A DNA stretch of 64,000 nucleotides from Ischnura elegans (GCF_921293095.1 NC_060253.1:94319073-94383072), one strand, 5' to 3'; positions 34,570 through 46,949 are shown, counted from the stretch's first letter. Numbers and translations are program-made. The notes: generated by a model not told the origin, from the sequence alone.

Positions 34570-35215
34570 GTCAGGGATGTAAAGGGAAAGTCAAAACCAG
34601 TAAAATTTCAATAGTTTAGTTCCCGGGAGCGAAATGTAAAAACGAGACGATATGGATTTAAACCCTGGGAGCTAAACTTAGGGTCTAAACGAAATCTGAG
34701 TCAAAACTACTTCGGGTCAAAACTGAAGTAAAACTCTGGGACGGAACAAGACACAGATAATGTTTCGCACCGGAGGGACCACGTGCTTCACCTTCGAATG
34801 GTTTAGTTTCGACCCACACACCGAGTACCAAGTATGGTTGAATGAAAAGCAGAGGTTCGGCCTACCGCCATTGGATGCGTGGGGCTCTCATATTTTTACC
34901 ACTAACAGGGGAACGGTGGATGCAAACTAGCCATTGGATTTTTAAGCTCAGTGTTTAAACCTCTCTACGCGTATGTCACACGTAATGGGTCGAAACTATT
35001 CTCTCTTATTCCCCTCCACTCAATTTTTGGGATCGAAACTTAACTGTGAGCAGCGGAGTTTCGATTAGTTTAATTTCGTTCCTGAGAGTCAAGTTTCGTC
35101 CCGGGTCGAAACTAAACTCCTTGGTGATTTTAATTTCGTCCTGTAACCTAGTCCTCGTATTTTTGTTTCCATCCGGGTCGAAACGAAACATTTTCGTGTC
35201 GCTTCACTAGCTATC
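34570..35215. repeat. GGGTCGAAACT-rich element, probably a hAT-like MITE
   Basis: The words GGTCGAAACT, TCAAAACT, GTTTCGA and TTTAGTTTC recur more than ten times in both orientations, densest near the two edges. The edge CAGGGATGTAAAG (34572) is reminiscent of TAGGGATG ends, but no 8-bp TSD is visible. Confidence 0.5.
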
Positions 35216-36260
35216 TCTACTATTGGGCAGTACGTTTTCAGCTGATGCTCGTTGCATATTATGAATGGATGTATAGTAATGTTTGATTTGACATAGTTTT
35301 ATTTTGAACACTAGCTTTTTAATCATGTTTAAGTCAAAGGCAGTAATAAGGGCCCAAATTGGAATATATTTGGCGCACCCACAGTCCTGGCATTTTTTTC
35401 TAATGGAAGGTTTTGCTAAGGCGACGGATGTTTAAAAAGGAATTTAAATTCACCGGTAAAAATGAGATTTTTCTTTTAATTAGGTTAGAGGACGGAAAAA
35501 TTAATAAAAAAACCAGCACTAATGCAGACCTTTTATTATCACCTACGTATAACTGAGAGTGTAGAAGATTACCTACGATTATAACCGACTCCAACCCATA
35601 ATGTCCGATGATTAATTCAAAAAAGACACGCTTAGTATGTATCGCAGGTTTTTCTTCTATGAGTTACCACACGTATTGGAAAGTGAAATCAGAAAGGAAT
35701 CGATATGCATTGAAACAAAATAAATATTATTAAGTATTGAAAACAAACCTAAATGTGAAAATAATTGCTAATCGACATTGACACAAGAACGGTGCTCTGA
35801 ATTGCCGCTCGTAAAGTAATATAAATGCACATTTACCACGTCGCAAAAATTGAAATGGATCTATATTAATTCCGCAGGCTTTGACTATCTTCGGATAAAA
35901 ACAGAAGACGGGAAAAATGATAAAAACTTTGTAATACTCGACTCAATATATACTTTTTTCCGACCGGTTTCAACGCTGGCGTGTCACTATTAATAGTATC
36001 GCACGAGTCTCTCCTTGATTATGACGCACAAGCTTTTAAACCGTTCAGAAATTAATATGAATTCTGCGAAATTTCACCATTTTTAAATCTTTTCTCTAAA
36101 GTTCAGCAATTAACTGATGAATTTAAAGCGGGCGATGGAAAATAATTATCGATATCTCGCTCGAGAAATAAAATTTAGATTTAACAATTTTGCCTCAATT
36201 TTAGTAGCTAAGCGACTGAAAAGTAGGAATATGAGCACATCATGAATCAGCTATTATAAT
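35216..36260. other. Intergenic DNA, nothing recognised
   Basis: No supported ORF or repeat end. Confidence 0.45.
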
Positions 36261-36963
36261 GGCCTGGTTACACGACACATCAACACCTACGAGTTAATGT
36301 CTGAATTAGGGATGAGTCCACTCCACTTTTTTTTTATTCCGATTTCATTTGCGATTCTTTCAAATCGATTCCCGATTCCGATTCCATCTATTCTTATCAA
36401 TTCTAACAGGTTGCATATGGATTTTTTAGTAGCATTGCTGCCATCTAGGAATTAAATTGAATAAATAACAAAGACAATCAACTGGCCAAAAGAGCAAGTA
36501 TATTTATCAAAAATAGTGAATTAGTATTATAGTAGCATTCCCTCAACTTTAATGAAATAATAAAAATCAACTGCACCAGACATGGATTGTAAATTAATAA
36601 TGAACAGTACTGCACAATGGCTCAGGTGTGTGGCGAAATTAATGCCCCAAGCTTAGATCAAGCAAGCTTTACAAAAATATTTGTCTTACTGGAATAGATG
36701 GAATCGGAATCGACTTTTGGAGGTCGATTCTCGATTCTGATTCCGTGCCAGAGAATCGTTGGAATCGAGAACAGACGATTAGAATCGACTCATCCCTTGT
36801 CTAAATGTAAGAAAGAGTGAATGAACGAAAATATGCTCGTAAATAAAAAAGAACCTGTTCTTATTTCGTTCATGTAATTGTAATATTTTCGTTTCGGTGC
36901 ACCAAAATCATTCATGCATTTAGACACTGACTCACACGGGTTAATATACTGCGTAATCAGGCC
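36261..36963. mobile_element. GGCCTG-ended MITE, host of a nested hAT-like MITE
   Basis: Edges GGCCTGGTTACACGACAC and (reverse) GGCCTGATTACGCAGTAT form a short inverted repeat. The left part is similar to 53773 onward (GGCCTGTTTACACG; TACGAGTTAATGTCTG). Contains 36307-36798. Confidence 0.55.
36307..36798. mobile_element. hAT-like MITE, 492 bp, TSD GTCTGAAT/GTCTAAAT
   Basis: Ends TAGGGATGAGTC and GACTCATCCCTT, target duplication at 36299-36306 and 36799-36806 with one mismatch. Subterminal arrays of GATTC/GAATC (e.g. CGATTCCCGATTCCGATTCC). Confidence 0.8.
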
Positions 36964-37970
36964 TTACGAGCGAGTGAAAAATTTCCTTGTCATGTTAACA
37001 AAACACAACAACGCATACCCTTCGTCTGTCGGCCTCCAGACCTTTCCCATTTATTTTTAGCTTGAACTCTTCGTGGGAGAAGCGTCGGGAGGTCTACGGG
37101 TGGTGGGAGAGCGACTAAAAATATTCATTTTTAGTCCGAACGCATTTAGCAAGCTCCACGGTTTGGTGTGGACACGGCCGGAGGATCACAAGCGGGGAGA
37201 TTGCATCACAATTGGGTTGACTGCACTTTACGCTGTTGCCGGCTGCGAGCCGTCTAATCAGCAGCCTCGGAGAGTGCCAAATGTACTCGAATGAAGACAT
37301 TCTAGTCCCCAGGAAGTACTTCTACGATTTTGATAATATAATGCACAACAAACATCCCCAGAATCGAATCCGTTTTGTTATTATAATTTGCAAGGTATTT
37401 CCCATTCTCATTTTAGTGCATGTTGGCGTTCCTTGTGTTAGCAATGTCTCTACAATAGGCACCATATCATGTTTATATCCTTTATTCATTCACCCATCTC
37501 ACATCATTTTTACATTCCACATTATGTAAAAATGATGTTCGTTAAGCAAAATGACATTGAGGCGATTCTGCGAAACTGGTTTATGATGCTCCTAGGGTAC
37601 CTTTTTCGTCCACTAGATGGTAAAAAATGTCGCTCCATTAGAGGCAATCGTGAGTTATTGCCTGATGAAGACAATGAATATTTTTAAAAAGGTCCTGCTG
37701 TTGAGGTCTTAATGCAAAAAAAAGCCAAGAACCCATGATGACCTCTGTAAGAGCTACCGTTTTTCACATCTTGTGGCCGAAAAAGATATCCTAGAAGCCT
37801 CGTAAACCAGTAGCGTATCGCCTCAATTTCATTTTGATTATCAAACACTATATTTACATTGTGTGATTTTGCATTAGTAAAACTAATATACAGCTAATAT
37901 GTTTACCAGATGTAAAAAAAATACAGCGGTTTTGTTATCTACAGGTGATATAATTTGGACATCTACAAGT
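36964..37970. other. Intergenic DNA with a small perfect hairpin
   Basis: At about 37502-37535, CATCATTTTTACAT and ATGTAAAAATGATG form a 14-bp stem with a short loop. No gene seen. Confidence 0.45.
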
Positions 37971-37974
37971 GATG

Positions 37975-38640
37975 ATCGTCACTGGTCAACAATAGTAAGA
38001 TTGTTTTGACGCAGCTCTCCCCTTAATTCTCCGATCAACTAATATTTTCATACCTACGTATTTCTTCTCTCTCACATTCTTCGTTACCTGTTCATATATT
38101 TCGCTTTAAGCCTTCCTTTTCCATTCTTGCCATATAATCGTCCCTCGACGATTGTAATCATCAGGCCATCATGTCTCGAGATATGGCCTTTAAGGCTTTT
38201 CTGTCTTCACATCAATATTTTCATGAAGCCTTTCTTCTCTCCTACTCTTCTCAGGTCTTCATCATTTGTAATTAGGTCGATTCATTAGATCCTTATCATT
38301 CTTCTATAGTACCACATTTCGAGGACCTCTACTATTGATTTTCCGCTGCTGTCATTGTCTAATGGACACAATCTAACTCGAAAAACCTTCGAAAAACTTG
38401 CGAATACGTATTCCGGTCCTTGACAATATCCATACGTCACTCCCATAGAGAAGCATAATCCAAAGTATGATAAGTAAGTTCTGATAAACTGTTTTCTTAG
38501 ATGTTCAAATTTCCCGCAGTAAGTAGATCTTAATTTTGGTGGAATTCTCTCTTCGCCTGGGCTATTCTGCCGAAAATTTCTTTCCTGCCTCCCCATTGCT
38601 AGTCACCCTACCTAAATACCAATATCATCCACCTCTAACA
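37975..38640 (-). mobile_element. RTE-type LINE 3' fragment
   Basis: The reverse strand carries the same C-terminal coding region as 48058-48500 (FEMWYYRRM; the complement of ACAATCGTCGAGGGAC), with frame breaks. Its 3' end is near 37975. Confidence 0.65.
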
Positions 38641-39059
38641 TTTTTCATTGATAGAAAATACATATTTTCATGTCAAAATTATATAATATGGGTGAATGAA
38701 TAAAGGAAATAAAAATGATATTAGACCCATTCTCGAGATGCCTGTCAAATATCACAGCTGACACAAAAAAACGCATATATTTAAATGAGAATGTCCCTCG
38801 TAGATCGGCATAGTAATTTTTTATTGCAAAAGGGATTCGATGTTGGTCCTTACCTGCCAATGATTAGCTATGCACTCCTTCTGCCGATTATGACGATACA
38901 CCAAAATTGCCAAGAATCAATACAATGCACCAAAAAAAAGCAAAGCCCCAAAATTCTAATCGCAACCAAAAAAATTAGCATCTTACAAGAAAACTTTCAC
39001 TATCTCAAGAGACAATGTTCTGAAAATTGAACAGAATAAATTCGGTAAAAATTATGACG

Positions 39060-39295
39060 GGACAACTTTAGCTACATTATGAGGCGGGATGGCCTGAAGA
39101 AAACAATCGTAGTAGACAGGTGGAAGGGAAGAAGGACAAGGTACGGACCCGATTGAGTTAAGTGGGCAGGTGGTAAAGAATGCAAAAGAGTAGAAATACG
39201 TCGCTATGAATAGGCTAGCGGATAGGAGAGAGGACTGGATAACTGCTTCAAACCAATCTAAGGAGTGTTGACTAATTATGATCATGAAATATCAT
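39060..39295 (+). mobile_element. RTE-type LINE 3' scrap
   Basis: ATGGCCTGAAGAAAACAATC, GAAATACGTCGCTATGAA and AGCGGATAGGAGAGAGGA match the C-terminal coding and 3' regions of the other RTE fragments. Confidence 0.6.
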
Positions 39296-39420
39296 GATAT
39301 AAGAGCTCTATAAAAAATGTATAATACAGTGGTGTATGTGCCCTCATTTCGGAGAGGGGGGTAGCAGGCTCACTCTTCCTCCCTTATATTTACCCCCGGG
39401 GGGACCACCATTGGCAAATC

Positions 39421-39500
39421 TTAAGCCTGAATCACATGATAATTTTTCCATCCCTCACGAGCGACAGCTGCGGCGATTGCTCACCTACACACGCGCTTAC
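39421..39500. mobile_element. CTAAAGCCTGAATCAC MITE, end fragment
   Basis: TTAAGCCTGAATCACATGAT then CGATTGCTCACC-type words match the first part of 42606-42700. The rest is missing. Confidence 0.45.
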
Positions 39501-39591
39501 ATACGTCAGATTGCGCAATGACGGCCTTAGCACTGCAAAGTTTGATCTAATTTTCTGGTCTGATCTGATTTTCTGATCTAAATCTGGTTTC

Positions 39592-40213
39592 CAATTATTT
39601 TTTTATTGCCTAAATCGAAAGATTATTATCTCCTCCTGGAGTATGTATTTCACGCTTTTAGATTTTTAAATGACAATATCTATTTTTCGCGATCGAATGA
39701 AAAGTGAAAATTTCAAGCGCGCGAGAACGCGATGGATAAGTATGAATGCTGGGAAAATCCTGTGTGACGTCATTCTGGTTCCCACTGCTGCTGACCTTGG
39801 TGCGAGGATATGAGCGCAGCAGAGTACCCTGCTGGCAGGTGGCGCTTGGCTTAAATAAGGATTATTATTCCCCTATCAAATAAAAAAAACTTTCCGACCA
39901 TAGGCAATTTTAATAGGTGATTATTAAGAAATGTTTCCCAGAGCTCTCTGCCTCAAGAATGCATTTTTAATCTCAGACGATGTAAAACTCCTATCTACTC
40001 GTATAGAATCTAGGTCCCTGTGACGTCACGTTGAGTGGCATCGCATGGGCGTCAATATGTCCTTTTTCAAATTAGGTTAAAATTGACCATTATGATTCGT
40101 CTAAACTGAGATTCCTAAACCCAAATAATTTATATATTATGAGTACGCTAATGGTGGGTAACGACTCGTAATCAGTGCCTTTCGTTTTCTTTGATGAAGG
40201 AAGCTACCCTATT
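39592..40213 (+). mobile_element. 670-bp CRE-palindrome MITE, copy 3
   Basis: Left end degraded (CTGGTTTCCAATT), right end AAGCTACCCTATT. Carries TGACGTCA at about 39765 and TGACGTCACG at about 40020. Confidence 0.75.
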
Positions 40214-40608
40214 CTGCGATACGCATTTCGGAAACTCCCCTTGTCAACCTAGGGAGGTGGCCCCCTTGATTTTACGACATAAAGAGCGGACCAACACAAC
40301 TCCCTTGTAAGAGGGAGGCAGAGGGGGGAACGTGAAAAACAAGCAGTAAGAAATAAAGGGTTTCCCTCGCGCACCGCCTTCTACGCATTCCACAATTCGC
40401 CTCCTCCTGAGGCGTCTGGATCAGTCTGGACCCATCATCCCCTTCAGTCCGTCCACGTGCTCACGCGGCAAGTCACTCCTCTCTCGGCTGAGGGAATAAT
40501 ATAATTGGCTGGCATCCACACCGCGACGGACATCCGCTGAAGGGACTTCAAGGAAACAAAGGTATTTCCACCCACGTATAGAGGACGCATCACTCTCGCT
40601 TCATCGGT
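40214..40608. other. Intergenic DNA, GC-richer than surroundings
   Basis: Contains gaggcagaggggggaac and other G-runs near 40320, perhaps a worn G/C-tract element. No gene recognised. Confidence 0.35.
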
Positions 40609-40614
40609 GCATTT

Positions 40615-40945
40615 TAAGTGTACCGGGACTATACACAGTGATAACTTTTACGGGAGTCACCCGCAAAGCACTAATTGTGCCAAATATCCACAGAGAAAAA
40701 AATCATTCGCCTTAACCAAGATACGAACCCGGATCCCCCGATTTCCGGGCGAGTGCTTCACCAGTTAAGCTACCGAGGCTTGATTCTTACCTGTGGATTT
40801 TTGTGGACACAACCGGACAAGGTGTTATGGACTGCTGAGCATTTGATGTGTTATCTAACTGGCTAAAGCACTCGACCGGAAATCGGGGGATCCGGGTTCG
40901 AATCCTGGTAAAGGCGAATGATTTTTTTCTCTGAGGATTTTCTGA
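40615..40945. repeat. Head-to-head pair of tRNA-derived SINE copies (inverted repeat)
   Basis: 40697-40782 carries the tRNA-like head on the minus strand, and 40848-40918 carries it on the plus strand (CTCGACCGGAAATCGGGGGA, GGTTCGAATCC). Together they form an inverted repeat with a spacer of about 65 bp. The flank 40615-40680 matches 6603-6680. Confidence 0.65.
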
Positions 40946-41885
40946 GGAGGTCGCATGTATTCAGGTTTCGCAGCTCATTGACTCTTCACTGAAATTTGTA
41001 TCATATATGATACAGTACACTAATTGCCGGTTATTTCTGAAGGCACGATTCTTCCTCTCTAACGAGATGTATGAGATACGATATACCCCGTCGTAATACT
41101 TTTTGGTTCTCGAAACAGTCAGCAGGTGCCAAAGGTGATCAGCTTCTCATTATGTAGAAGGAAGTCAGCTCTCCGCATGGCAAATGAGTTCGAGGATTTA
41201 CCCGAGTGATATCTATATGTGTAATTAGGAAAGGTTCGGGCGCCTACGAATAGTTTTCAATCAGTATATGAAATGAAAAAATCTCTTGTGGAAAATTGCC
41301 AAATATGTGATACATATTCATTTAATGTAAAATTTGTGTACAACCAAAATGTATCATATGTGATACTATTATAATATTTCCTTAAACATTGAAAAATGGC
41401 AGAAACAGTTATAAGAATGTAGTAATTGAAGCATTTATGGATATATTGCATGAAGGAAAAACTTTTTGGCACGGGTTCAGAAATTCATGCATTTAAGGAT
41501 TAAGACCGGCTATTAGGAAAATGTAACAATAAATGTATACAGGTTGAGCATAAAATCTTGCCCTGATTATAAAAAATTATTATAAACCATGTTATAAACT
41601 ACACTTCTAGTACACTTCCATTTCTCTTTAAGCTCATAAGTCCATGCAGGTCCATGAGGAATAGGGCGAATGGCTGATTGAATGTTAGGATAAGAAATAT
41701 CCTTTTTGTCACTCAAATTGAAACTTCGCACGTTGCGAGAACAAAAATAGCAGTCATCGCTATGATTTTTGGGCTCCCTCCAAACCATCGGTATTCCAAA
41801 ACGTAAGGACCGCTTTTTACGTTGAAACCATTGCCTCAAATCTTCAACACACACTGCACAAACTTTGTGTGCGGCCTAAGGGTTA
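40946..41885. other. Intergenic DNA, nothing recognised
   Basis: No supported features; short ORFs on the minus strand have no family motifs. Confidence 0.45.
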
Positions 41886-42425
41886 TTATGATCGCCGAAC
41901 TTTATTATTATTATTATTATTACATAAATTGTTACAAGTCGACCATAATGTCGGGTGGTAACATAAAATCAGGAAGCACATAATACAGAGAAACAGAACC
42001 AGAATATATATCCATGATAAAAATAACACCCTAATTCTAATCTCTTACAACTAAGAATTTAACATTATCCCAATAAAACAATTTAAAACAATCCCTTAAA
42101 TACATTAATTCTAATATAATACAACTGAAAAATAAGCATTGGCCCAACTTCAAACTCTCTTTTTGAACCATTATGTACTAAATCAGTAGGTAAGTGCTTC
42201 ACACTTCTTCCTAAAAATTTTGGCATTTGAAGGGAAGATCTTAAAAATCACTTCAGGTAGGTCATTCCACTCCTTAATTCCTCTATGTAGGAAGGATTTT
42301 TTCAAAATGTCTGTTTTCTGTTTTTTCAATTGAATTTTAAATTTATGGTCTTTCCTTCCTATGTAGCAGGGTGAGCCCAGCTTTAGACCTTACAGAATAA
42401 CCGTTTGATATAATAATTGAAATTT
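41886..42425 (-). mobile_element. Non-LTR retrotransposon 3' end, (TAA)n tail
   Basis: On the minus strand: GRKDHKFKIQLKKQKTDILK, then KSFLHRGIKEWNDLPEVI and SNAKIFRKKCEALTY, a CR1-like C-terminal tail (FxxRxIKEWNxLP). A 3'UTR and a TAATAATAATAA tail at 41904-41921 follow. Confidence 0.7.
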
Positions 42426-42605
42426 AAATATCTATATCAAGGAAAGAATTTTCACCACTCCAGTTTCTGACGTCGACGAACTGACGGCTAGGATACAAGC
42501 TGCTGTGAGTACTGTGGCAGAACCCATGTTAAAAAAACACCTGGCGGGAACTGGAATACCGCTTCGACATTCAAGGTAATACTTTATGCTCACCCTGTAT
42601 ATCAA

Positions 42606-42752
42606 AGGCTGAATCGCACGATCATTTATTTACATCCCTTCCGAGGGACAGCTCCAGCGATCGCTCCAATGATGGCTCCAATGACCGCTTGACGTGATCA
42701 TTTTCCGCGATGGCTCGAGGGATGGCAATCCCATCTCTTTTTCCATCCCTCT
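42606..42752. mobile_element. CTAAAGCCTGAATCAC MITE, fragment adjoining copy B
   Basis: GGCTGAATCGCACGATCATT opens it, followed by CGATCGCTCCAATGATGGCT-type words. It abuts the next copy at 42753. Confidence 0.55.
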
Positions 42753-43889
42753 CTAAAGCCTGAATCACACGATCATTTGTTTCGTCCCTCTTAGTGATGA
42801 CTCGAGCGATCGCTTTTCGCGACCGGAAAAGTGATCGCTCGAGTGATCATTTTTCTGAATCACAAGGTCCCTCCCGCCGTCGCCTTTCGCATCCTTTCCG
42901 ATATCACAGCTCCTGTCATGGGACCCGCATCACGAAAATATAAGTATAGCGTGTTTATGTTTACCTATGTCGTTCCCACGATTTTCAAACGTTGCGCTGC
43001 AATCGCTTCACACGGGAATGAGTTCTGATTGGCTGATATTGTGTTTCAGTGACGGTTTCAGCGACGGAGAAAACGACGAGACGAGTGGTGAAAAAAGTTA
43101 TGGGATTCCTCATCATTAGAGTGATCGCCAAAAACGATTGCGGGCGACGATCAATAGGGTGGTTTCCTATTATTTTTTTATTGCCTAAATCGAAAGATTA
43201 TTACTCCTGGAGTACGCATTTCACGCTGGAGTACACATTTTCGAATGACGATATCTATTTTCCGCGATTAAACGAAAAGTGAAAATTTTCAAGCGTGCGA
43301 AAACGCGACGGCTAAGTAGGAATGATGGGTAAAGTCCGTGTGACGTATTTCTGGTTCCCGCTGCCGCCCTGTGAGGTGACCTTGAGGCGAGGCTTGATCG
43401 CTGATATGACGCAGGCTGCTAGCAGGTAGCAGAGTACCTTGCTAGCAGGCAACACTTGGCTTAAATATGGATTATTACTACCTTATCAAACGAAGGAAAC
43501 TTTCCGACCTTAGATAGTTTTAATAGATGATTATTAAGGTATGTTTTCCTGAGCCCTGTGACTCATGCATGCATTAGTAATCTCAGACGATGTAAAACTC
43601 CTATCCTCTCGTGTAGAAACTAGGTCCCTGTGACGTCACGTGGAGTGGCATCGCATGGGCGCCAATCTGGCCTTTTTCAAATGAGGTTAAAATTGACCAT
43701 TGCCATTCATCTAAACTGGGATTTCTAAAACCAAATACTTTGTATATTATGAAAACCCTGATGGTGGGTAACGAATAGCAATCAATGCATTTCGTTTTCT
43801 TTGATGAAGGAAACTACTCTATTGCGAATGATCACTCTAGTGATCACTCGGAAATTACGGGTAAAATGATCACGTGATTCAGGCTTTAG
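42753..43889. mobile_element. CTAAAGCCTGAATCAC foldback MITE, copy B, with nested MITE
   Basis: Inverted ends CTAAAGCCTGAATCACACGA and (reverse) CTAAAGCCTGAATCACGTGA. The interior matches 30582-31035 closely, interrupted by 43152-43824. Confidence 0.8.
43152..43824 (+). mobile_element. 670-bp CRE-palindrome MITE, copy 4
   Basis: Terminal inverted repeats CAATAGGGTGGTTTCC and (reverse) CAATAGAGTAGTTTCC define the element. It sits inside copy B of the CTAAAGCC family; copy A shows the unoccupied site. Contains TGACGTCACG at about 43633. Confidence 0.8.
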
Positions 43890-44815
43890 CTAACTTTCGA
43901 ACGGCTCTTTCTCAGAAATGGTAAATCTTGGAGAAAAAAGTTTCTGTGACCTTTAGCCTTGAATAATTTTTTTGCACATAGGGGATAGTTGGGGACTTTC
44001 ATTAGGGTGGTATTCCTAACTTTCCTGTAAATTTTCAGCTTGTTGAGAATTTATGCAAGCGTCACTGTCTATTTTAACCGGGCTAAATAGGCGACAAGCT
44101 AACGAACGCTATCGCAGCATAGTCAGCCTGGTTGTGGAACAGGCACGTTGGCACTGCTAGTGTCACTATTGGTGTCTACTTTCACTCCAAATATGCTCGT
44201 TTTACTCTTTGTACCTTTTAACATATTTTTAAAAGACAGAGATTTTTTCTTGGTGCAATTGCGATTGAATAGAAAATTGCCATCCGATGCCAAACGATTT
44301 ATCAAATTTCGAGATGATAGAATGATAAAGCTACGACTTGAATAATGCATACGCTGTCTGGGGCAAAGACTCAAGTCAGAGTGTTAATAAATATTCAACG
44401 TTTAGCCGTAACTTTCCGAGCTCAGCGCCAATATAAATTAGATGTTTCATATTCCGGATGAGAATACTTTAATAGGCACTCTCTTCTTTCATCTCCCGCC
44501 ATTTAATTACCAAGAGTCAATCTGTGGAAAATTCCGTAATGGCTTCTCTTGCATAGGGTTCGCTGTTCTCACTTAGACCACGCGAAGAGGCACGAGTTTG
44601 AATCATTCGAGATTTATTTCAGTAGGAATGGCACTCATTCACAGAGGCAGAATCTTCTAGGTTCTCTCATGATAACTACCAAATGGATTCACCGCAAGCC
44701 ACCATTGATTGGGACATCACTAATGACGGACATCTTTGAAGCACAGGCGTCGAGACGTGTGAAGACCATCTTCAATTTTCTAATTTAATATAAAAATAAA
44801 TGGACAGTACATATG
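43890..44815. other. Intergenic DNA, nothing recognised
   Basis: Antiparallel ORFs at 44123-44374 and 44148-44345 overlap and show no family motif. Confidence 0.45.
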
Positions 44816-44817
44816 CA

Positions 44818-45150
44818 ATAAATATCTATGGACAGACCTACAGGTCGTGTGTTATTTTTGTCCTCTAATTTTAGTAACTTCGTATCGAGCAATAATCATG
44901 AAAAATGGCATACTTATGACGAAAGGTCCTAAGTTTTGTTGAGGTCAAGCAAAATTTTATAATTTTGATCTTTTGACCTCACAATGTGGGTCCAGACCAA
45001 AAATTTGAATTTGCCTTAAAGGGTTTAAATGTTAAAAAAATCGAGATAGAAAAAAGTCTGAATTTCATTGACTAAGATGTCAATTCTTAGGTTTTCGGAC
45101 ACGAAAAAACCGAAAATAACACATTTATTTACGAAAATTCAACCGTTGAC
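44818..45150 (+). repeat. Unclassified 330-bp repeat, copy 1
   Basis: GGACAGACCTACAGGTCGTG at the left, then a body nearly identical to 50437-50757 in the same orientation, ending near CGAAAATTCAACCGTTGA. No coding potential or inverted ends recognised. Confidence 0.8.
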
Positions 45151-45634
45151 CCAGTAAGGTCACAGTTAAGGTCATAAAGGTGGCAAAAAGAATAGCATAC
45201 CAACCAAGGTGTCGATCCATGGGTTTTAAAGGGTGCCCAAGTCAATGGTATTGTCCTAATACCCGTATATTCCACTAATTGACCTCTAGCCACTAATTAA
45301 TGGTTTATACAGAGGTAAAATAATACAGAGGTAAATAAAAGAGGCTGTCTGTTTGTCTGTCCGCTATGCATTTTCTTGCTGCCGCACAGACTGCAACCAA
45401 AGTTAGTATGTAGGTGCATCTCATGCTCCCAAAGCCTTTAATGCTACTTCTGGTTGTGTCCGACGCCTCCTTCGCGTCGTTTTCTCATTATCGTTTGTTA
45501 CGGCACGTCATACAACTTCCGCGGTTGGAAATCCTGACTGGTAAGCACACATACTGACACGCTCAATGGGAAAGCATAATTCAAAGGATCCTACACTTGA
45601 GTATAAATCCTCTTGGTGCGAACCTTTTCATTGG

Positions 45635-46275
45635 GGTATGGATTGACCATGTTAAGTAACGAGGAAGTGCTAAGAAGAGTGGGAGAAAAGAGAAGCCTCC
45701 TAAAACCGTTAAGCAGAAGACGGGTCAACTTAATTGTCCACATTCTGAAGCCTAATGGCCTGATGAAGACAATCATTGAAGGATAGGTGGTAGGGAAGAA
45801 TGGCAAAGGACGGCCCCGAACGAGTTACGTAGGACCAGTGGCGCAGCGAGGGGGGGGTTTTGGGGGATAAAATCCCCCCCCCCCAGAGCTCAGAGAAATT
45901 TTTAAGTTTAATCCATTTTACTCAATTGGATTGATATTACTAATAGAATAGTGTAAGGATTAATAAAATATCCCTCAGAAAGCCGTAAAACTCACCATTT
46001 TGAACCATTTATATTTAAAATTCCGCAATTTATTAATCTCGCACCTACCGCTTATCCTGGTGAGTATTCCATACCCCCACACACCCCGTTATTAGTTGCA
46101 CCTAAACACTCCCCAGCCTTAATTCCTAGCTGCGCATCTGCAAAGGACATGTTATAAAGGATGTAAAAGAGAAGAAATACGTCGCTCTAAAACGGTTAGC
46201 GGATAGGAGAGAGGAATGGAGAGCTGCGTCCAACCAATATTAGGATTGGTGACTAATGATGATGATGATGATGGG
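45635..46275 (+). mobile_element. RTE-type LINE 3' fragment with (GAT)n tail, split by a MITE
   Basis: 45635-45835 and 46149-46275 match the C-terminal region at 48190-48500 (AACGAGGAAGTGCTAAGAAG; CGGATAGGAGAGAGGAATGG) and end in ATGATGATGATGATG. Confidence 0.7.
45836..46140. mobile_element. hAT-like MITE (CAGTGGCGCAGCGAGG), in RTE fragment
   Basis: Ends CAGTGGCGCAGCGAGG and (reverse) CAGATGCGCAGCTAGG; TSD CGTAGGAC/CAAAGGAC with two mismatches. G-run then C-run just inside the left end. Confidence 0.7.
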
Positions 46276-46602
46276 TTCACACGACGTTTTTGACCTGCAC
46301 ACGTACGGATACATAAAGCGATCAATGTTTTGGAGCAGGGTATAAGCTGAAGCGTGCGCGTTATACGGAAATAAGTTTTTGCATTGTTTGCTTTTACATA
46401 TGTTTACTATAATCATACCTGCTTTGTTACTTTACCTAAACATCCTGCCCTGTGACCATGAATCCCAATTTCCATGTTTCCCACTTCTCTGGGTACCATA
46501 CTTCCCGAGGAACGCCGGGTGACCTGCTAGTTCCTTACAACTTCCCATAATTGTCACGCTACAAATGTTTGTAGTTATGCTCTTACAAGCTAGGGAAAAT
46601 AT

Positions 46603-46873
46603 CAGTGGGGTAGCCAGGAACTTTGTTCGGGGGGGGGGAGGGTCCAAAACCAGGGGTGAGGGAATTTTAAAAACATGGCACTAATTAGCGGGTTTAAAAC
46701 TAAATTTGATACTGCATAATCGAAAAAACTTCATTTTTCAAAAAAATATTTTGTAAATTCATGATTTTTCAATATTTTGTTATATTTTCTGAAGCAAAGT
46801 AATTACGTTTTTATTTTTCGGGTGGGTCCGGACCCCCCAGACCCCTCGGACCTCCCCCCTGGCTACGCCGCTG
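46603..46873. mobile_element. G/C-tract MITE (GTGGCGTAGC family), inverted copy
   Basis: Ends CAGTGGGGTAGCCAGG and CCTGGCTACGCCGCTG, flanked by GAAAATAT / GAAAAATC. The interior is the complement of 2089-2377 and 61853-62111. Confidence 0.75.
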
Positions 46874-46949
46874 GAAAAATCTCAGTTCATCTTGAAAGCC
46901 CGACAATCTTCATACGCTCAATAAATCTTCTCTGCCCATTTCGCCATAA

